Below are positions 5,695 through 13,514 of a stretch of 18,389 bases of DNA, piece by piece. Position numbers and translations under genes: made by a program. Location: assembly GCA_900548285.1 (NCBI GenBank), contig URKE01000039.1:1-18389 (forward strand), in the 5' to 3' direction. The stretch's first letter is position 1. Each line of letters starts with the position of its first letter. The stretch is from an uncultured Eubacteriales bacterium. Lineage in GTDB: Bacteria; Bacillota; Clostridia; Christensenellales; Borkfalkiaceae. A model generated the notes under the pieces. It was given only the letters and a program-made list of their open reading frames with translations. It made no database searches and was not told the DNA's origin.

Positions 5695-6450
5695 TTAACC
5701 CTTAGCCGAGAGGGGTTCAAATCTCTCTCGGCTAACGCCGATAATCGCGCGGAAAATTTCTCTCCCCTCGCAAAGGCATTTGACCGAAAAGCCCTCTTCC
5801 GTCTTTTTATAATAAATCGTCACGGTTTCTCCCGCTTTAAGTTCCGAAACGTAATCTATCTCGAAACTCGTTATTTTTCCGTCGCCGAGTTCGCCTGCCA
5901 CTGCGTTGAGAACGAAATCGAGATATCTCGTGTTGTTGACGTGTCCGTTATGATCGAGATCGGTAAAATACGCGGTCTGCGTGAACGTTTTGAAATCGTC
6001 AACGGGGAAATCCGCGATTTTCTTCAATCCGCCCGCGTACTCCCTCTCGTCGGTAAACTCGTCGATGTTATAGCCGTACTCCCCGCGCATAATAAGTTTA
6101 CGCGTTTTATAATTGCACAGACACCATTTGGAAGTTCCTTTCACGAGTTTGTTGCCTGCGGCGTCGGTTATCAGATATTCTCTGTCGAATTCTATTCCGC
6201 GCGGCGGCAAAGGATAGGTTTTTACGTTGATTTCCTGCTCAAAGTTCGGTTGCGACAAAACGTCGTATCTGCACCGTATAAGCATCCAGATAACGTCTTT
6301 TTTTATAAGTTCGTCATACCCCATGCCGAGTTCGTCCGCGTGAAGGGACGCGGCGTTCTGAAAAAGCGTGAAGAAAGCGGACGGCTTTATTCTGCGGCAG
6401 GCGTCGCACGAGTTGACGTCGATTTTTGTTTTCAAAATAAATTCTTTCAT
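5695..6450 (-). CDS. Acyl-ACP thioesterase (FatA/FatB-type, double hotdog)
   Basis: Protein of 251 residues matching the bacterial acyl-ACP thioesterase family, which frees fatty acids from acyl carrier protein in the cytoplasm. The first hotdog half has the helix FQNAASLHADELGMGYDEL and the strand VIWMLIRCRYDV. The second half carries the catalytic-type motif DLDHNGHVNNTRYLDF with Asp166, Asn168 and His170, and Glu203 (DYVSELKAGE) at the place of the plant catalytic Glu. Length fits the family. The ATG lies 1 nt after the RNase G stop with no good Shine-Dalgarno, so translation probably depends on RNase G. An 85-bp gap separates it from the ABC ATPase. Chain-length preference cannot be read. 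The family call is firm. Confidence 0.9.
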   Translation of the reverse strand: MKEFILKTKIDVNSCDACRRIKPSAFFTLFQNAASLHADELGMGYDELIKKDVIWMLIRCRYDVLSQPNFEQEINVKTYPLPPRGIEFDREYLITDAAGNKLVKGTSKWCLCNYKTRKLIMRGEYGYNIDEFTDEREYAGGLKKIADFPVDDFKTFTQTAYFTDLDHNGHVNNTRYLDFVLNAVAGELGDGKITSFEIDYVSELKAGETVTIYYKKTEEGFSVKCLCEGREIFRAIIGVSRERFEPLSAKG

Positions 6451-6451
6451 A

Positions 6452-7948
6452 TCAGACTAAAAGCAATGCCTTATCCGGCACGTCCATCGCCTCGGCGTTA
6501 TCGCCTTTGACGATAAAAAATTGTTGATGATAGGTTTTGTGGGGGATAAGATAAACCCTCTTGTTCGGCCAGATTTTTTCAACGTCCGCTTTAAGAGCCT
6601 TTTTTGCCAGAACGTAATCGGCTATTTCCGCATTCAGGTCGATTTTCGCGTTGTTGTATCCGTTGGCGAAAATATCGAAAAGTTCCGTTCTTATTCTCAT
6701 CACTATGTAATCGTTGGATTGAATATGCCCCGTCCCCTGACAATAAGGGCAATCCTTGACGAGCGCGGAAATGCTTTCTCTTCTGCGTTTTTTCCGCGTT
6801 ATCTCGACAAGCCCGAGGGGCGTCATTCCGATGACCTGACAACGTTCTCTGTCCGCTTTCAATTCCTCGCCCAGCACCCGCAAAAGTTCGGAATTATGCT
6901 CTTTTTCGTTCATATCGATAAAATCGACGACTATTATCCCGGAGATGTTCCTGAGCCGCAACTGCTTTGCGATCTCCACCGCCGCGAGAAGATTGGTTTT
7001 ATAAACCGTTTCTTCGAGGTTCGCGTCGCCTGTGAACTTGCCCGTGTTCACGTCGATAACCGTCATCGCTTCCGTTTTGTCTATGACGATATACGCGCCG
7101 TTTTCGAGCGGAACGGACGACGAAAGCATATTGTCCACGCTTTCCGAAAGCCCGTAATAACGGAACATATCGATTTTTTTGTCGTATAATTTGAGTTTGC
7201 CTTTCAGGGCCTTGTCATGCCGCTTTGCGTAAACGAGCAGTTTATCGAACAGATCTTTATCCGAAACGACGAATTTTTCCACATCCTCGGTGTAAACGTC
7301 GCGAAGAAGCCTTACGCCGACGTTGCCCTCTTCGTAAACGCACGTGGCGGACTTAGCCGTTTTGAAGTTTTCTTCAATCTCGTCGTATTGTTTTTTCAGA
7401 TATTCGATTTCGTGTTTTATCTCGCTTTTTTTCGCGGTTTCGCCTGCGGTGCGGATTATGATCCCCCTGCCCTTCGGACGGAATTTTTCGGCGATTTTCT
7501 GCAGTTTTTCTCTCGTTTTTTCGTCCGTTATTTTGCGTGACACGCCCACGAACGAAAACGACGGCAAAAACACCACGTATCTGCCCGCAAACGACAGATA
7601 TCTCGTGAGCCTTACGCCTTTGTTCCCGGCAGGGTCCTTAACTGCCTGAACCATTATCTCGTCGCCCTCTTTAAGGTCGAGAACGGAAGGGATTTCGATT
7701 TTCCCCTCGATTTCGGCTTTATCCATCAGCATATCGTCCGCGGCAAGATAACCGTTCCTCGGCAAACCCACGTTTACGAACGCCGCCTGCATTCCGCAGA
7801 GAACGTTCTCAACCTTTCCCTTAAAAACGCTGCCGATAGGCACGGTGATATTCTTTTTTTCAACTCTGTATTCGATGAGTTTGCCGCCGCTCGCAACCGC
7901 TCCGACGTAATTTCCGCAAACACCGTCCACGTATAAACTGAAAGACAT
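6452..7948 (-). CDS. rng: Ribonuclease G/E family endoribonuclease
   Basis: Protein of 498 residues, RNase G size, without the long RNase E scaffold tail. The N-terminus carries an S1 RNA-binding domain (about 37-117: GSVFKGKVENVLCGMQAAF). The catalytic core has the two Mg-binding Asp residues in VIDVNTG (Asp299) and VVDFIDM (Asp342), and the Zn-link CPYC (Cys400/Cys403) before QGTGHI, which joins subunits in this family. It cuts single-stranded RNA in rRNA maturation and mRNA decay. The ATG at 7948 has AAAGGA 8 nt upstream. A TTG 36 nt further up lacks such a site. A near-perfect promoter (8026-8055) starts this operon. The thioesterase follows after 1 nt. Confidence 0.93.
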   Translation of the reverse strand: MSFSLYVDGVCGNYVGAVASGGKLIEYRVEKKNITVPIGSVFKGKVENVLCGMQAAFVNVGLPRNGYLAADDMLMDKAEIEGKIEIPSVLDLKEGDEIMVQAVKDPAGNKGVRLTRYLSFAGRYVVFLPSFSFVGVSRKITDEKTREKLQKIAEKFRPKGRGIIIRTAGETAKKSEIKHEIEYLKKQYDEIEENFKTAKSATCVYEEGNVGVRLLRDVYTEDVEKFVVSDKDLFDKLLVYAKRHDKALKGKLKLYDKKIDMFRYYGLSESVDNMLSSSVPLENGAYIVIDKTEAMTVIDVNTGKFTGDANLEETVYKTNLLAAVEIAKQLRLRNISGIIVVDFIDMNEKEHNSELLRVLGEELKADRERCQVIGMTPLGLVEITRKKRRRESISALVKDCPYCQGTGHIQSNDYIVMRIRTELFDIFANGYNNAKIDLNAEIADYVLAKKALKADVEKIWPNKRVYLIPHKTYHQQFFIVKGDNAEAMDVPDKALLLV

Positions 7949-8025
7949 AAAATTTTTCCTTTGTCGTATTAACCAAAAACACAATGCAAGCCGAAGTCCG
8001 AACGAAACCGCCTGCGAACGCTATC

Positions 8026-8055
8026 ATTATAACTTAAAAATCACCGTTTTGTCAA
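8026..8055 (-). promoter_or_regulatory. Sigma-A promoter of the RNase G operon
   Basis: On the minus strand: consensus TTGACA (8050-8055), 18-bp spacer, consensus TATAAT (8026-8031). The start is expected near 8019, leaving a leader of about 70 nt before the ATG at 7948. Confidence 0.82.
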
Positions 8056-8180
8056 TCGATGTTCATCGGCTTTTTCGCCGCCGGACAGCGGTTTTGCGGC
8101 GCGTCGACGCGTTCGCCTGAAATCGGGGAGCGTATATCGTCGTTTTTTATGTCCATAATACTTAAATCGAACCTCGTATT

Positions 8181-8207
8181 ATCGATATAACCGTGACCGA
8201 TATCGAT
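8181..8207. repeat. Inverted repeat, operator-like
   Basis: ATCGATAT (8181-8188) and ATATCGAT (8200-8207) are exact inverted arms 11 bp apart, so the two centres are about two helical turns apart. It lies between divergent promoters, about 90 bp upstream of the pfl -35 and 125 bp from the RNase G -35. It could bind a dimeric regulator, but each arm is itself nearly palindromic and AT-rich, so chance is possible. Confidence 0.35.
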
Positions 8208-8296
8208 TCGCGCAGATTTTATAAAACCACAACATATAGTTATTACAACGCTAATCAAAAACAATATATTGTATTCAAGAAAGTAATTGAAATTGC

Positions 8297-8325
8297 TTGA
8301 CAGTATGGGCAACGTATGGTAATAT
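8297..8325 (+). promoter_or_regulatory. Strong promoter of the pflA-pflB operon
   Basis: Consensus TTGACA (8297-8302), exact 17-bp spacer, TAATAT (8320-8325) with an upstream TGG that makes an extended -10. Transcription should begin near 8332. No FNR-like or complete Rex-like palindrome was seen beside it. Confidence 0.8.
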
Positions 8326-8331
8326 AATCCT

Positions 8332-8473
8332 GCAATGAGGCATAACCCTTTGTCGGAAGGACTTATAGAAGCGAACCGTACCAAACGCGTTATAAGTTAT
8401 TTATATAAAGGTTTTGCTTTGTTTCCTTGAAAAAAACCAAGTAATTATTAAGCAACTATAACTACACGGGGAG
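8332..8473 (+). other. Long 5' leader of pflA
   Basis: The leader contains an inverted repeat (ACTTATA near 8359 with TATAAGT near 8391, plus inner GCG/CGC) and a 31-codon frame (8335-8430, starting MRHNPLSEG) without a ribosome-binding site. It matches no riboswitch I recognise, including the ZTP/pfl motif. It may be plain leader sequence. Confidence 0.3.
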
Positions 8474-9217
8474 GTGACGCTTACGGAAAAAGTTGTTTAC
8501 GGAAAAATCCACTCCGTGGAAACGCTCGGCGCGGCGGACGGACCGGGACTGAGATTCGTCTTGTTTTTGCAAGGGTGCAATCTCAGATGCAAATATTGTC
8601 ACAATCCCGATTCCTGGGCTAAAACCGACGGCTCGGGGGTGGTTACCGCAAGCGGAATCGCCGCGGAAATTCTTAAATACAAAAACTACTTCGGCAAAAG
8701 AGGCGGACTTACCGTAAGCGGCGGCGAACCTCTTCTGCAACTTGATTTTCTCATCGAACTTTGCGGTCTGATGAAAAAAGCGGGCGTACACGTGGCGATA
8801 GACACTTCCGGAGCGGATTATTCCGAAACCGACGAACGGTTTGAAGAACTGTTCCCGCTCATCGACCTCGTTCTGCTCGACATAAAGCATATCGACAGCG
8901 AAAAATGCAAAGCGCTTACCGGCAAAGGCAACGAACAGACCAAAAAATTCGCCGCAAGGCTCGCGGAACTGAAAATCCCGGTCTGGATAAGGCAGGTGCT
9001 TGTTCCCGGGATAACCGACGACGAAAACGACCTGAAAAAAACGCGCGAATGGATAGATTCGCTCGGCAACGCGGTGAAAACGGAAGTTCTGCCCTATCAC
9101 ACGCTCGGCAAAATCAAGTATGAGAAACTCGGAATTCCTTATCCTATGGGCGACGTTCCGGTTCCCACGACAGAACAAATCGAAAAAGCAAAAAAAATAC
9201 TTGTCGGCGACCGCTGA
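8474..9217 (+). CDS. pflA: Pyruvate formate-lyase activating enzyme (radical SAM)
   Basis: A protein of about 245 residues with the activase signature. GKIHSVETLGAADGPGLRF precedes the 4Fe-4S/SAM motif CNLRCKYC (Cys35, Cys39, Cys42 counting from 8474), and SGGEP follows for SAM binding. It makes the glycyl radical on PflB, encoded 39 nt downstream. The start is problematic. The GTG at 8474 overlaps the only good Shine-Dalgarno (GGAGG, 8470-8474), so that pair cannot work together. No ATG, GTG or TTG lies at normal spacing behind it. ACG at 8483 has ideal 8-nt spacing and would give the short N-terminus usual in PflA. Either initiation is at ACG or an ATG was lost or misread. Function is firm; the start is uncertain. 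Confidence 0.93.
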   Translation: MTLTEKVVYGKIHSVETLGAADGPGLRFVLFLQGCNLRCKYCHNPDSWAKTDGSGVVTASGIAAEILKYKNYFGKRGGLTVSGGEPLLQLDFLIELCGLMKKAGVHVAIDTSGADYSETDERFEELFPLIDLVLLDIKHIDSEKCKALTGKGNEQTKKFAARLAELKIPVWIRQVLVPGITDDENDLKKTREWIDSLGNAVKTEVLPYHTLGKIKYEKLGIPYPMGDVPVPTTEQIEKAKKILVGDR

Positions 9218-9256
9218 AAAAAGATACGGCAGGAGCCGACGCGACTAAGGAGTTAT

Positions 9257-11515
9257 ATGAAATATTTACAATGGACAGACTTCGTTCCCGGGAAGTGGAG
9301 CGAGGACGAAATTAACGTAAGAGATTTTATCCAGCGCAACTACGCGCCTTATGAAGGCGACGGAAGTTTCCTTGCCCCCGCAACGGAAAACACGAAGAAA
9401 TTATGGAAAGAAATTTGCGACCTTTCCGAAAAAGAACGCGCCGCGGGCGGAGTTCTTTCGGCAGACACGAAAATCGTTTCTTCGGTGAACAGTCACGAAG
9501 CCGGTTATATCGACAAGGACATCGAAAAAATCGTCGGACTTCAGACGGACGAACCGTTCAAGCGCGCTCTGCACGTTTCCGGCGGACTCAGAATGGCTGA
9601 ACAAGCCCTCGAGGTTTACGGTTATAAAATCGACCCGACCGTTCACGATTTTTATAAAAAATACAGAAAGACGCACAACGACGGGGTGTTCGACGTTTAC
9701 ACGCCCGAAATGCGTCACGCGCGCACGGCGCACATCCTCACCGGACTGCCCGACGCTTACGGCAGAGGCAGAATCGTTGGCGATTACAGGCGTATCGCCC
9801 TTTACGGCGCTGACTATCTGATTGCAAAGAAAAATGAAGATAAACGACTTATAGACGGGGATATGATTCCCGATAAGGTTCGCGACAGAGAGGAAATTTC
9901 GGAGCAGATAAAGGCTCTGGAAGCGTTGAAACAGATGGCTTTGAAATACGGTTTCGATATTTCCCGCCCCGCGGAAAACGCTCGCGAAGCGATTCAGTGG
10001 CTTTATTTCGGCTACCTCGGCGCGGTCAAAGATCAGAACGGCGCGGCGATGAGTATCGGCAGAAACACCGCTTTCCTCGATATTTATATCGAACGCGACA
10101 TAAAGAAAGGCTTGCTCACCGAACTCGAGGCGCAGGAACTCATAGACCATTTCGTTATGAAACTCCGCATAGTAAAATTCATGCGCACGAAGGAATATAA
10201 CGAATTATTCTCCGGCGATCCGACGTGGGTTACCGAATCGATAGGCGGAATGGGAACGGACGGCAGACCGCTCGTCACCAGAACCTCGATGAGAATGTTG
10301 CATACCCTCGTCAATTTAGGCCCTGCTCCCGAACCGAATCTCACCGTTTTGTGGAGCGAAAATCTCCCCGAAAACTTCAAGAAATTCTGCGCGGACATAT
10401 CGCTTAAAACCTCTGCGATTCAATACGAAAGCGACGACCTTATGCGTCCCGAAATGGGCGACGATTATTGCATCGCCTGCTGCGTGAGCAGCATGCGCGT
10501 GGGTAAGGATATGCAGTTCTTCGGAGCGCGCGCGAATATCGCCAAATGTCTGCTTTACGCTATCAACGGCGGAAAGGACGAACTTTGCAAGGATAAAGAA
10601 ACGGGCAAACCTTTGCAGGTTTCTCCCGAATTCGCGCCGATCACCGGCGACGGTCCGCTCGACTATAACGAAGTAATCAAAAAATACGATAATATGATGA
10701 ACTGGCTCGCCGGGCTTTACGTCAACACGCTCAACCTTATTCATTATATGCACGACAGATATTCCTACGAAGCGCTCGAAATGGCTCTGCACGACACCAA
10801 GGTGAGAAGATTTTTCGCAACCGGCATCGCGGGGCTTTCCTGCGCAGCGGATTCGCTTTCCGCGATAAAATACGCTAAGGTTTACCCGATCAGAAACGAC
10901 GAAGGGCTTGTCGTGGACTATCGCATAGAAGGCGACTTCCCCAAATACGGCAACAACGACGACCGCGCCGACGAAATTGCGGTGTGGATCGTTAAAACGT
11001 TCATGAAGAAAATCGGCAGTCATTACACTTACCGCGAATCGATCCCCACCATGTCCATTCTCACGATAACCTCGAACGTGGTTTACGGCAAAAAGACGGG
11101 CAACACACCCGACGGCAGACGCGCGGGAGAACCGCTCGCTCCGGGCGCGAACCCGATGCACGGCAGAGATAATCACGGCGCGCTCGCGTCCTTGGAATCC
11201 GTTGCGAAAATTCCTTACGAATACGCCCATGACGGAATCTCCAACACGTTCAGCGCGACGCCCGCTTCGCTCGGCTCTTCGGATGAAGAAAGAACGGAAA
11301 ACCTTGCCGATATGATAGACGGTTACGTTCGCTCGGGCGGTCATCACCTCAACGTGAACGTATTCAACCGCGAAATGCTTCTGGACGCGCAGAAACACCC
11401 CGAGAAATATCCGCAACTCACGATCCGCGTGAGCGGTTACGCGGTGAACTTCAACAAACTCAGCAAAGAACAACAGGACGAAGTTATTTCCCGTACCATT
11501 CACGAAAAGATGTAA
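9257..11515 (+). CDS. pflB: Formate C-acetyltransferase (pyruvate formate-lyase)
   Basis: Full-length 752-residue enzyme converting pyruvate and CoA to formate and acetyl-CoA in anaerobic metabolism. The active-site pair Cys408-Cys409 lies in CIACCVSSM. The glycyl-radical site Gly727 lies in TIRVSGYAVNF near the C-terminus. The substrate pocket region GRGRIVGDYRRIALYG (about 169-184) is typical of true PFLs rather than glycerol or choline lyases. AAGGAG lies about 5 nt before the ATG. It is cotranscribed with the activase and followed by two hairpins, the second with a long T-run. All key residues are present and no truncation is seen. Confidence 0.97.
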   Translation: MKYLQWTDFVPGKWSEDEINVRDFIQRNYAPYEGDGSFLAPATENTKKLWKEICDLSEKERAAGGVLSADTKIVSSVNSHEAGYIDKDIEKIVGLQTDEPFKRALHVSGGLRMAEQALEVYGYKIDPTVHDFYKKYRKTHNDGVFDVYTPEMRHARTAHILTGLPDAYGRGRIVGDYRRIALYGADYLIAKKNEDKRLIDGDMIPDKVRDREEISEQIKALEALKQMALKYGFDISRPAENAREAIQWLYFGYLGAVKDQNGAAMSIGRNTAFLDIYIERDIKKGLLTELEAQELIDHFVMKLRIVKFMRTKEYNELFSGDPTWVTESIGGMGTDGRPLVTRTSMRMLHTLVNLGPAPEPNLTVLWSENLPENFKKFCADISLKTSAIQYESDDLMRPEMGDDYCIACCVSSMRVGKDMQFFGARANIAKCLLYAINGGKDELCKDKETGKPLQVSPEFAPITGDGPLDYNEVIKKYDNMMNWLAGLYVNTLNLIHYMHDRYSYEALEMALHDTKVRRFFATGIAGLSCAADSLSAIKYAKVYPIRNDEGLVVDYRIEGDFPKYGNNDDRADEIAVWIVKTFMKKIGSHYTYRESIPTMSILTITSNVVYGKKTGNTPDGRRAGEPLAPGANPMHGRDNHGALASLESVAKIPYEYAHDGISNTFSATPASLGSSDEERTENLADMIDGYVRSGGHHLNVNVFNREMLLDAQKHPEKYPQLTIRVSGYAVNFNKLSKEQQDEVISRTIHEKM

Positions 11516-11534
11516 TTTTAAATTATTACAAACG

Positions 11535-11569
11535 CGCCCCGCGGTTTGCTTCAGACAAACCGCGGGGCG
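11535..11569. terminator. GC-rich hairpin downstream of pflB
   Basis: Perfect 14-bp stem (11535-11548 with 11556-11569) with a 7-nt loop. It lacks a clean T-run on the plus strand, so it may protect the 3' end or act with the next hairpin. It may also serve the convergent kinase operon. Confidence 0.55.
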
Positions 11570-11589
11570 TGATTATTATCTCGTTATCT

Positions 11590-11622
11590 CGGGGCGTGTT
11601 ACACGCCTCGTTTTATTTTTTC
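11590..11622 (+). terminator. Intrinsic terminator of the pfl operon
   Basis: Stem CGGGGCGTG (11590-11598) with CACGCCTCG (11602-11610), one G-T wobble, TTA loop, then TTTTATTTTTTC. Its T-run overlaps the lysine-coding 3' end of the convergent kinase gene. Confidence 0.82.
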
Positions 11623-12650
11623 TTTTTGTGAGTTACCGTAAATTCCGCGCCTTCGCCGGGAGCGGAAACAACGTCTATTTTAAGATCGAGAAGTTCGGCG
11701 ATTCTCTTCACCGTGGCAAGCCCCAGCCCGTTGCCGTGCGTCGTGCGGGATTTCTCCGCCCGGAAATACTTATCGTACATTCTGCGGCGGGTTTCCTCGT
11801 CCATTCCGATTCCGTTGTCCTTTATTTTAACTATCGCCTCTTTGTTTGTTTCGACGAGTTTCACTTCCACCTTTCCGCCTTCGGGCGTGAACTTGACGGC
11901 GTTATCGAGAATATTTATAAAGAGTTGGCTCATAAGTTCTTCGTTGGAATCGATTCTGCAATCGCCCGCGTCGGTTTCGACTTCGATATTCTTCTTTTCC
12001 CATGCCGACTGCAGAACGAGAATACACTTGCGAAGCGTTTCCGAAAGGTCGAACTCCGAATAAACCACGTCCAGCCGCTCGTTCGAGAGTCTGTCGAGCA
12101 TGAGCGTACTTGCCGTGAGATCGATGAGCCTGTCCGATTCCGACACGATTACGTCAAGATATTCTTTCTCCTCTTCCTTTGTAACCTGTCCTTTGGCAAT
12201 GAGTTTCGCAAAACCTCTGATCGAAACTATCGGCGTTTTCAGTTCGTGCGAAAAATCGTTTATAAAATCGTTTTTCGTTTCTTCCGAACGCTTCAACGCG
12301 AGCGCGACGGCTTCCAGAGCCTGCGCCACGCGACGAAAACGCGCGGAAACGTCGTCGAGATAAACTTCGTAATCACCCGACGAAATTTTATCGACCGCCT
12401 CATAAATACTTTCGAGCGATTCGCGGTTCTTTTTAAACCTCAGATAAAACAGGAAGAAACCCAGCGCGAAAACGCAGACGAACGCAAACGCGCAGAACGC
12501 CGCGCCGAACGGCATATTGAAAACTATCGCGCCCGATTTTTCGAGAATGAAAAATATGAAAAACCCGAAAAGGCTCGCCGTGCCGCAGGCAATCGCCGCA
12601 AAAACAAGTTCCGAATAATCGCCTTTTTTCCCGTTACGCATTTTACGCAT
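11613..12650 (-). CDS. Sensor histidine kinase
   Basis: Protein of 345 residues with two membrane helices (about 15-37 and 47-71) and only about ten residues outside the membrane between them, so it has almost no sensing domain. A HAMP-like linker follows (about 72-125), then the dimerisation/phosphorylation helix FINDFSHELKTP with His135, and the ATPase domain: N box NILDNAVKF (246-254), DNGIG (278-282) and GNGLGL (306-311). It phosphorylates the response regulator encoded immediately upstream, overlapping by 8 nt. The tiny external loop is the hallmark of intramembrane-sensing kinases that listen to a partner ABC transporter, which fits the divergent transporter gene. An alternative start is the ATG 9 nt downstream. 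Confidence 0.9.
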   Translation of the reverse strand: MRKMRNGKKGDYSELVFAAIACGTASLFGFFIFFILEKSGAIVFNMPFGAAFCAFAFVCVFALGFFLFYLRFKKNRESLESIYEAVDKISSGDYEVYLDDVSARFRRVAQALEAVALALKRSEETKNDFINDFSHELKTPIVSIRGFAKLIAKGQVTKEEEKEYLDVIVSESDRLIDLTASTLMLDRLSNERLDVVYSEFDLSETLRKCILVLQSAWEKKNIEVETDAGDCRIDSNEELMSQLFINILDNAVKFTPEGGKVEVKLVETNKEAIVKIKDNGIGMDEETRRRMYDKYFRAEKSRTTHGNGLGLATVKRIAELLDLKIDVVSAPGEGAEFTVTHKKKK

Positions 12651-13317
12651 CCGTTTTTACCGCCTTATACCCCAGCCCTCTCACGGACTTGATTTCGACG
12701 GATTTTACGCCGGACAGTTTTTCCCTCAGCCTGTTTATGTGAACGTTGAGCGTGTGGTCGTCTTTTTCGGCAGTTCCCCACACCGATTCCATAAGTTCGT
12801 TTCTCGTGAAAATCTTTCCTTCGGCGGAAAGCAGTTTGAAAAGCAACAGAAATTCCTTCTGCGTAAGGTCCACCGGCGCGCCGTTCACCGTTGCCATCAT
12901 CTTTGAAAAGTCAAGCGATAAGTCGTTAAACTGCAGTTTTTGCTCCGACGGCGACTTGCATCTTCTCAGCAATGCCTTTATTCTCAGCAACAGTTCTTCC
13001 TCATCCACGGGCTTTGTCATATAGTCGTCCGCGCCGACCATAAATCCGTAATGTTTATCGGACGGAGATTGTTTCGCCGTGACGATTATTATCGGGACGT
13101 CGGCGTTGCATCTTCTTATCGCTTCGGTCAGACGAAACCCGCTCACGTCGGGAAGCATAACGTCCGCAAGGACGAGATCGGGCTTTTCCGATTCAAAAAG
13201 TTTCAACGCCTCGGACGACGAAAAAGCCGGTATAGGTTTATACCCGCCGTTTTTCAAAACTATCGTCATCAATTTGTTCGTAGGTATATCGTCCTCGACA
13301 ACAAGCACGGAAAACAT
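12643..13317 (-). CDS. OmpR/PhoB-family response regulator
   Basis: Protein of 224 residues. The receiver domain (1-115) has the acidic pocket EDD (8-10), phospho-acceptor Asp52 (LVLADVMLP), Thr79 (IIIVTAK) and Lys101 (MTKP). The winged-helix DNA-binding domain (about 125-222) has LTQKEFLLLFKLL, the recognition helix around DDHTLNVHINRLREKL and the wing VRGLGYK. GGGAGGGCGAG precedes the ATG at 13317 at good spacing, and an extended -10 promoter lies upstream. It probably controls the divergent ABC transporter and its own operon. Confidence 0.93.
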   Translation of the reverse strand: MFSVLVVEDDIPTNKLMTIVLKNGGYKPIPAFSSSEALKLFESEKPDLVLADVMLPDVSGFRLTEAIRRCNADVPIIIVTAKQSPSDKHYGFMVGADDYMTKPVDEEELLLRIKALLRRCKSPSEQKLQFNDLSLDFSKMMATVNGAPVDLTQKEFLLLFKLLSAEGKIFTRNELMESVWGTAEKDDHTLNVHINRLREKLSGVKSVEIKSVRGLGYKAVKTDA

Positions 13318-13356
13318 TTTCTCGCCCTCCCCCGCAGTTTAAAAAATTTTTATCTT

Positions 13357-13384
13357 ATTATACCATAAATCGACTTTTTTTCAA
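13357..13384 (-). promoter_or_regulatory. Promoter of the two-component operon
   Basis: On the minus strand: TTGAAA (13379-13384), 16-bp spacer ending in TGG, TATAAT (13357-13362), an extended -10 promoter. The expected start is about 33 nt before the response-regulator ATG. Confidence 0.7.
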
Positions 13385-13454
13385 AACGTTTTTGTGAAAT
13401 TATAATTAAAATGATGAAATACGAATAAAAAAGAGATAATTTGCGTTCATTTAA

Positions 13455-13483
13455 TTTACTAATGCTTTTTTAAATGATAAAAT
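13455..13483 (+). promoter_or_regulatory. Candidate promoter of the ABC transporter gene
   Basis: TTTACT (13455-13460), 17-bp spacer, TAAAAT (13478-13483) with TG upstream of the -10. The weak -35 would suit activation by the divergent response regulator. The AT-rich stretch upstream (13385-13440) is the likely place for its binding site, though no clear direct repeat stood out. Confidence 0.45.
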
Positions 13484-13514
13484 TCTGTCATCTCGAATAT
13501 ACGGGGCAAATATT

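Larger units (their letters stand above)
7949..8473. other. Divergent regulatory region between RNase G and pflA
   Basis: These 525 bases hold the RNase G promoter (8026-8055, minus), an 8-bp inverted repeat (8181-8207), the pfl promoter (8297-8325, plus) and a leader of about 150 nt for pflA. No gene is supported. A 110-codon minus-strand frame (8052-8384) begins at a TTG without a ribosome-binding site, runs across both promoters and resembles nothing I know. Confidence 0.6.

Noticed and set aside
8052..8384. 110-codon minus-strand frame with one hydrophobic stretch
   Set aside because: It starts at a TTG with no ribosome-binding site, runs across the pfl promoter and ends inside the RNase G promoter, and resembles no family I know.
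8474..8476. GTG as the true pflA start
   Set aside because: Its first base is part of the GGAGG ribosome-binding site, leaving no spacing. The coordinate is kept only as the conventional gene limit.
10316..11503. Long minus-strand frame (395 codons) opposite pflB
   Set aside because: Shadow of the pflB reading frame. The C-ending codon bias of the core genes leaves the opposite strand free of stops. The protein is low in recognisable motifs, while pflB has all catalytic residues.
11628..12692. Long plus-strand frame opposite the histidine kinase
   Set aside because: Antisense shadow rich in Arg and Phe, with no domain pattern. The kinase on the minus strand is complete.
13387..13410. Rex-like half site TTGTGAAATT
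   Set aside because: Only one half of the palindrome is present, and it is not beside a fermentation gene.
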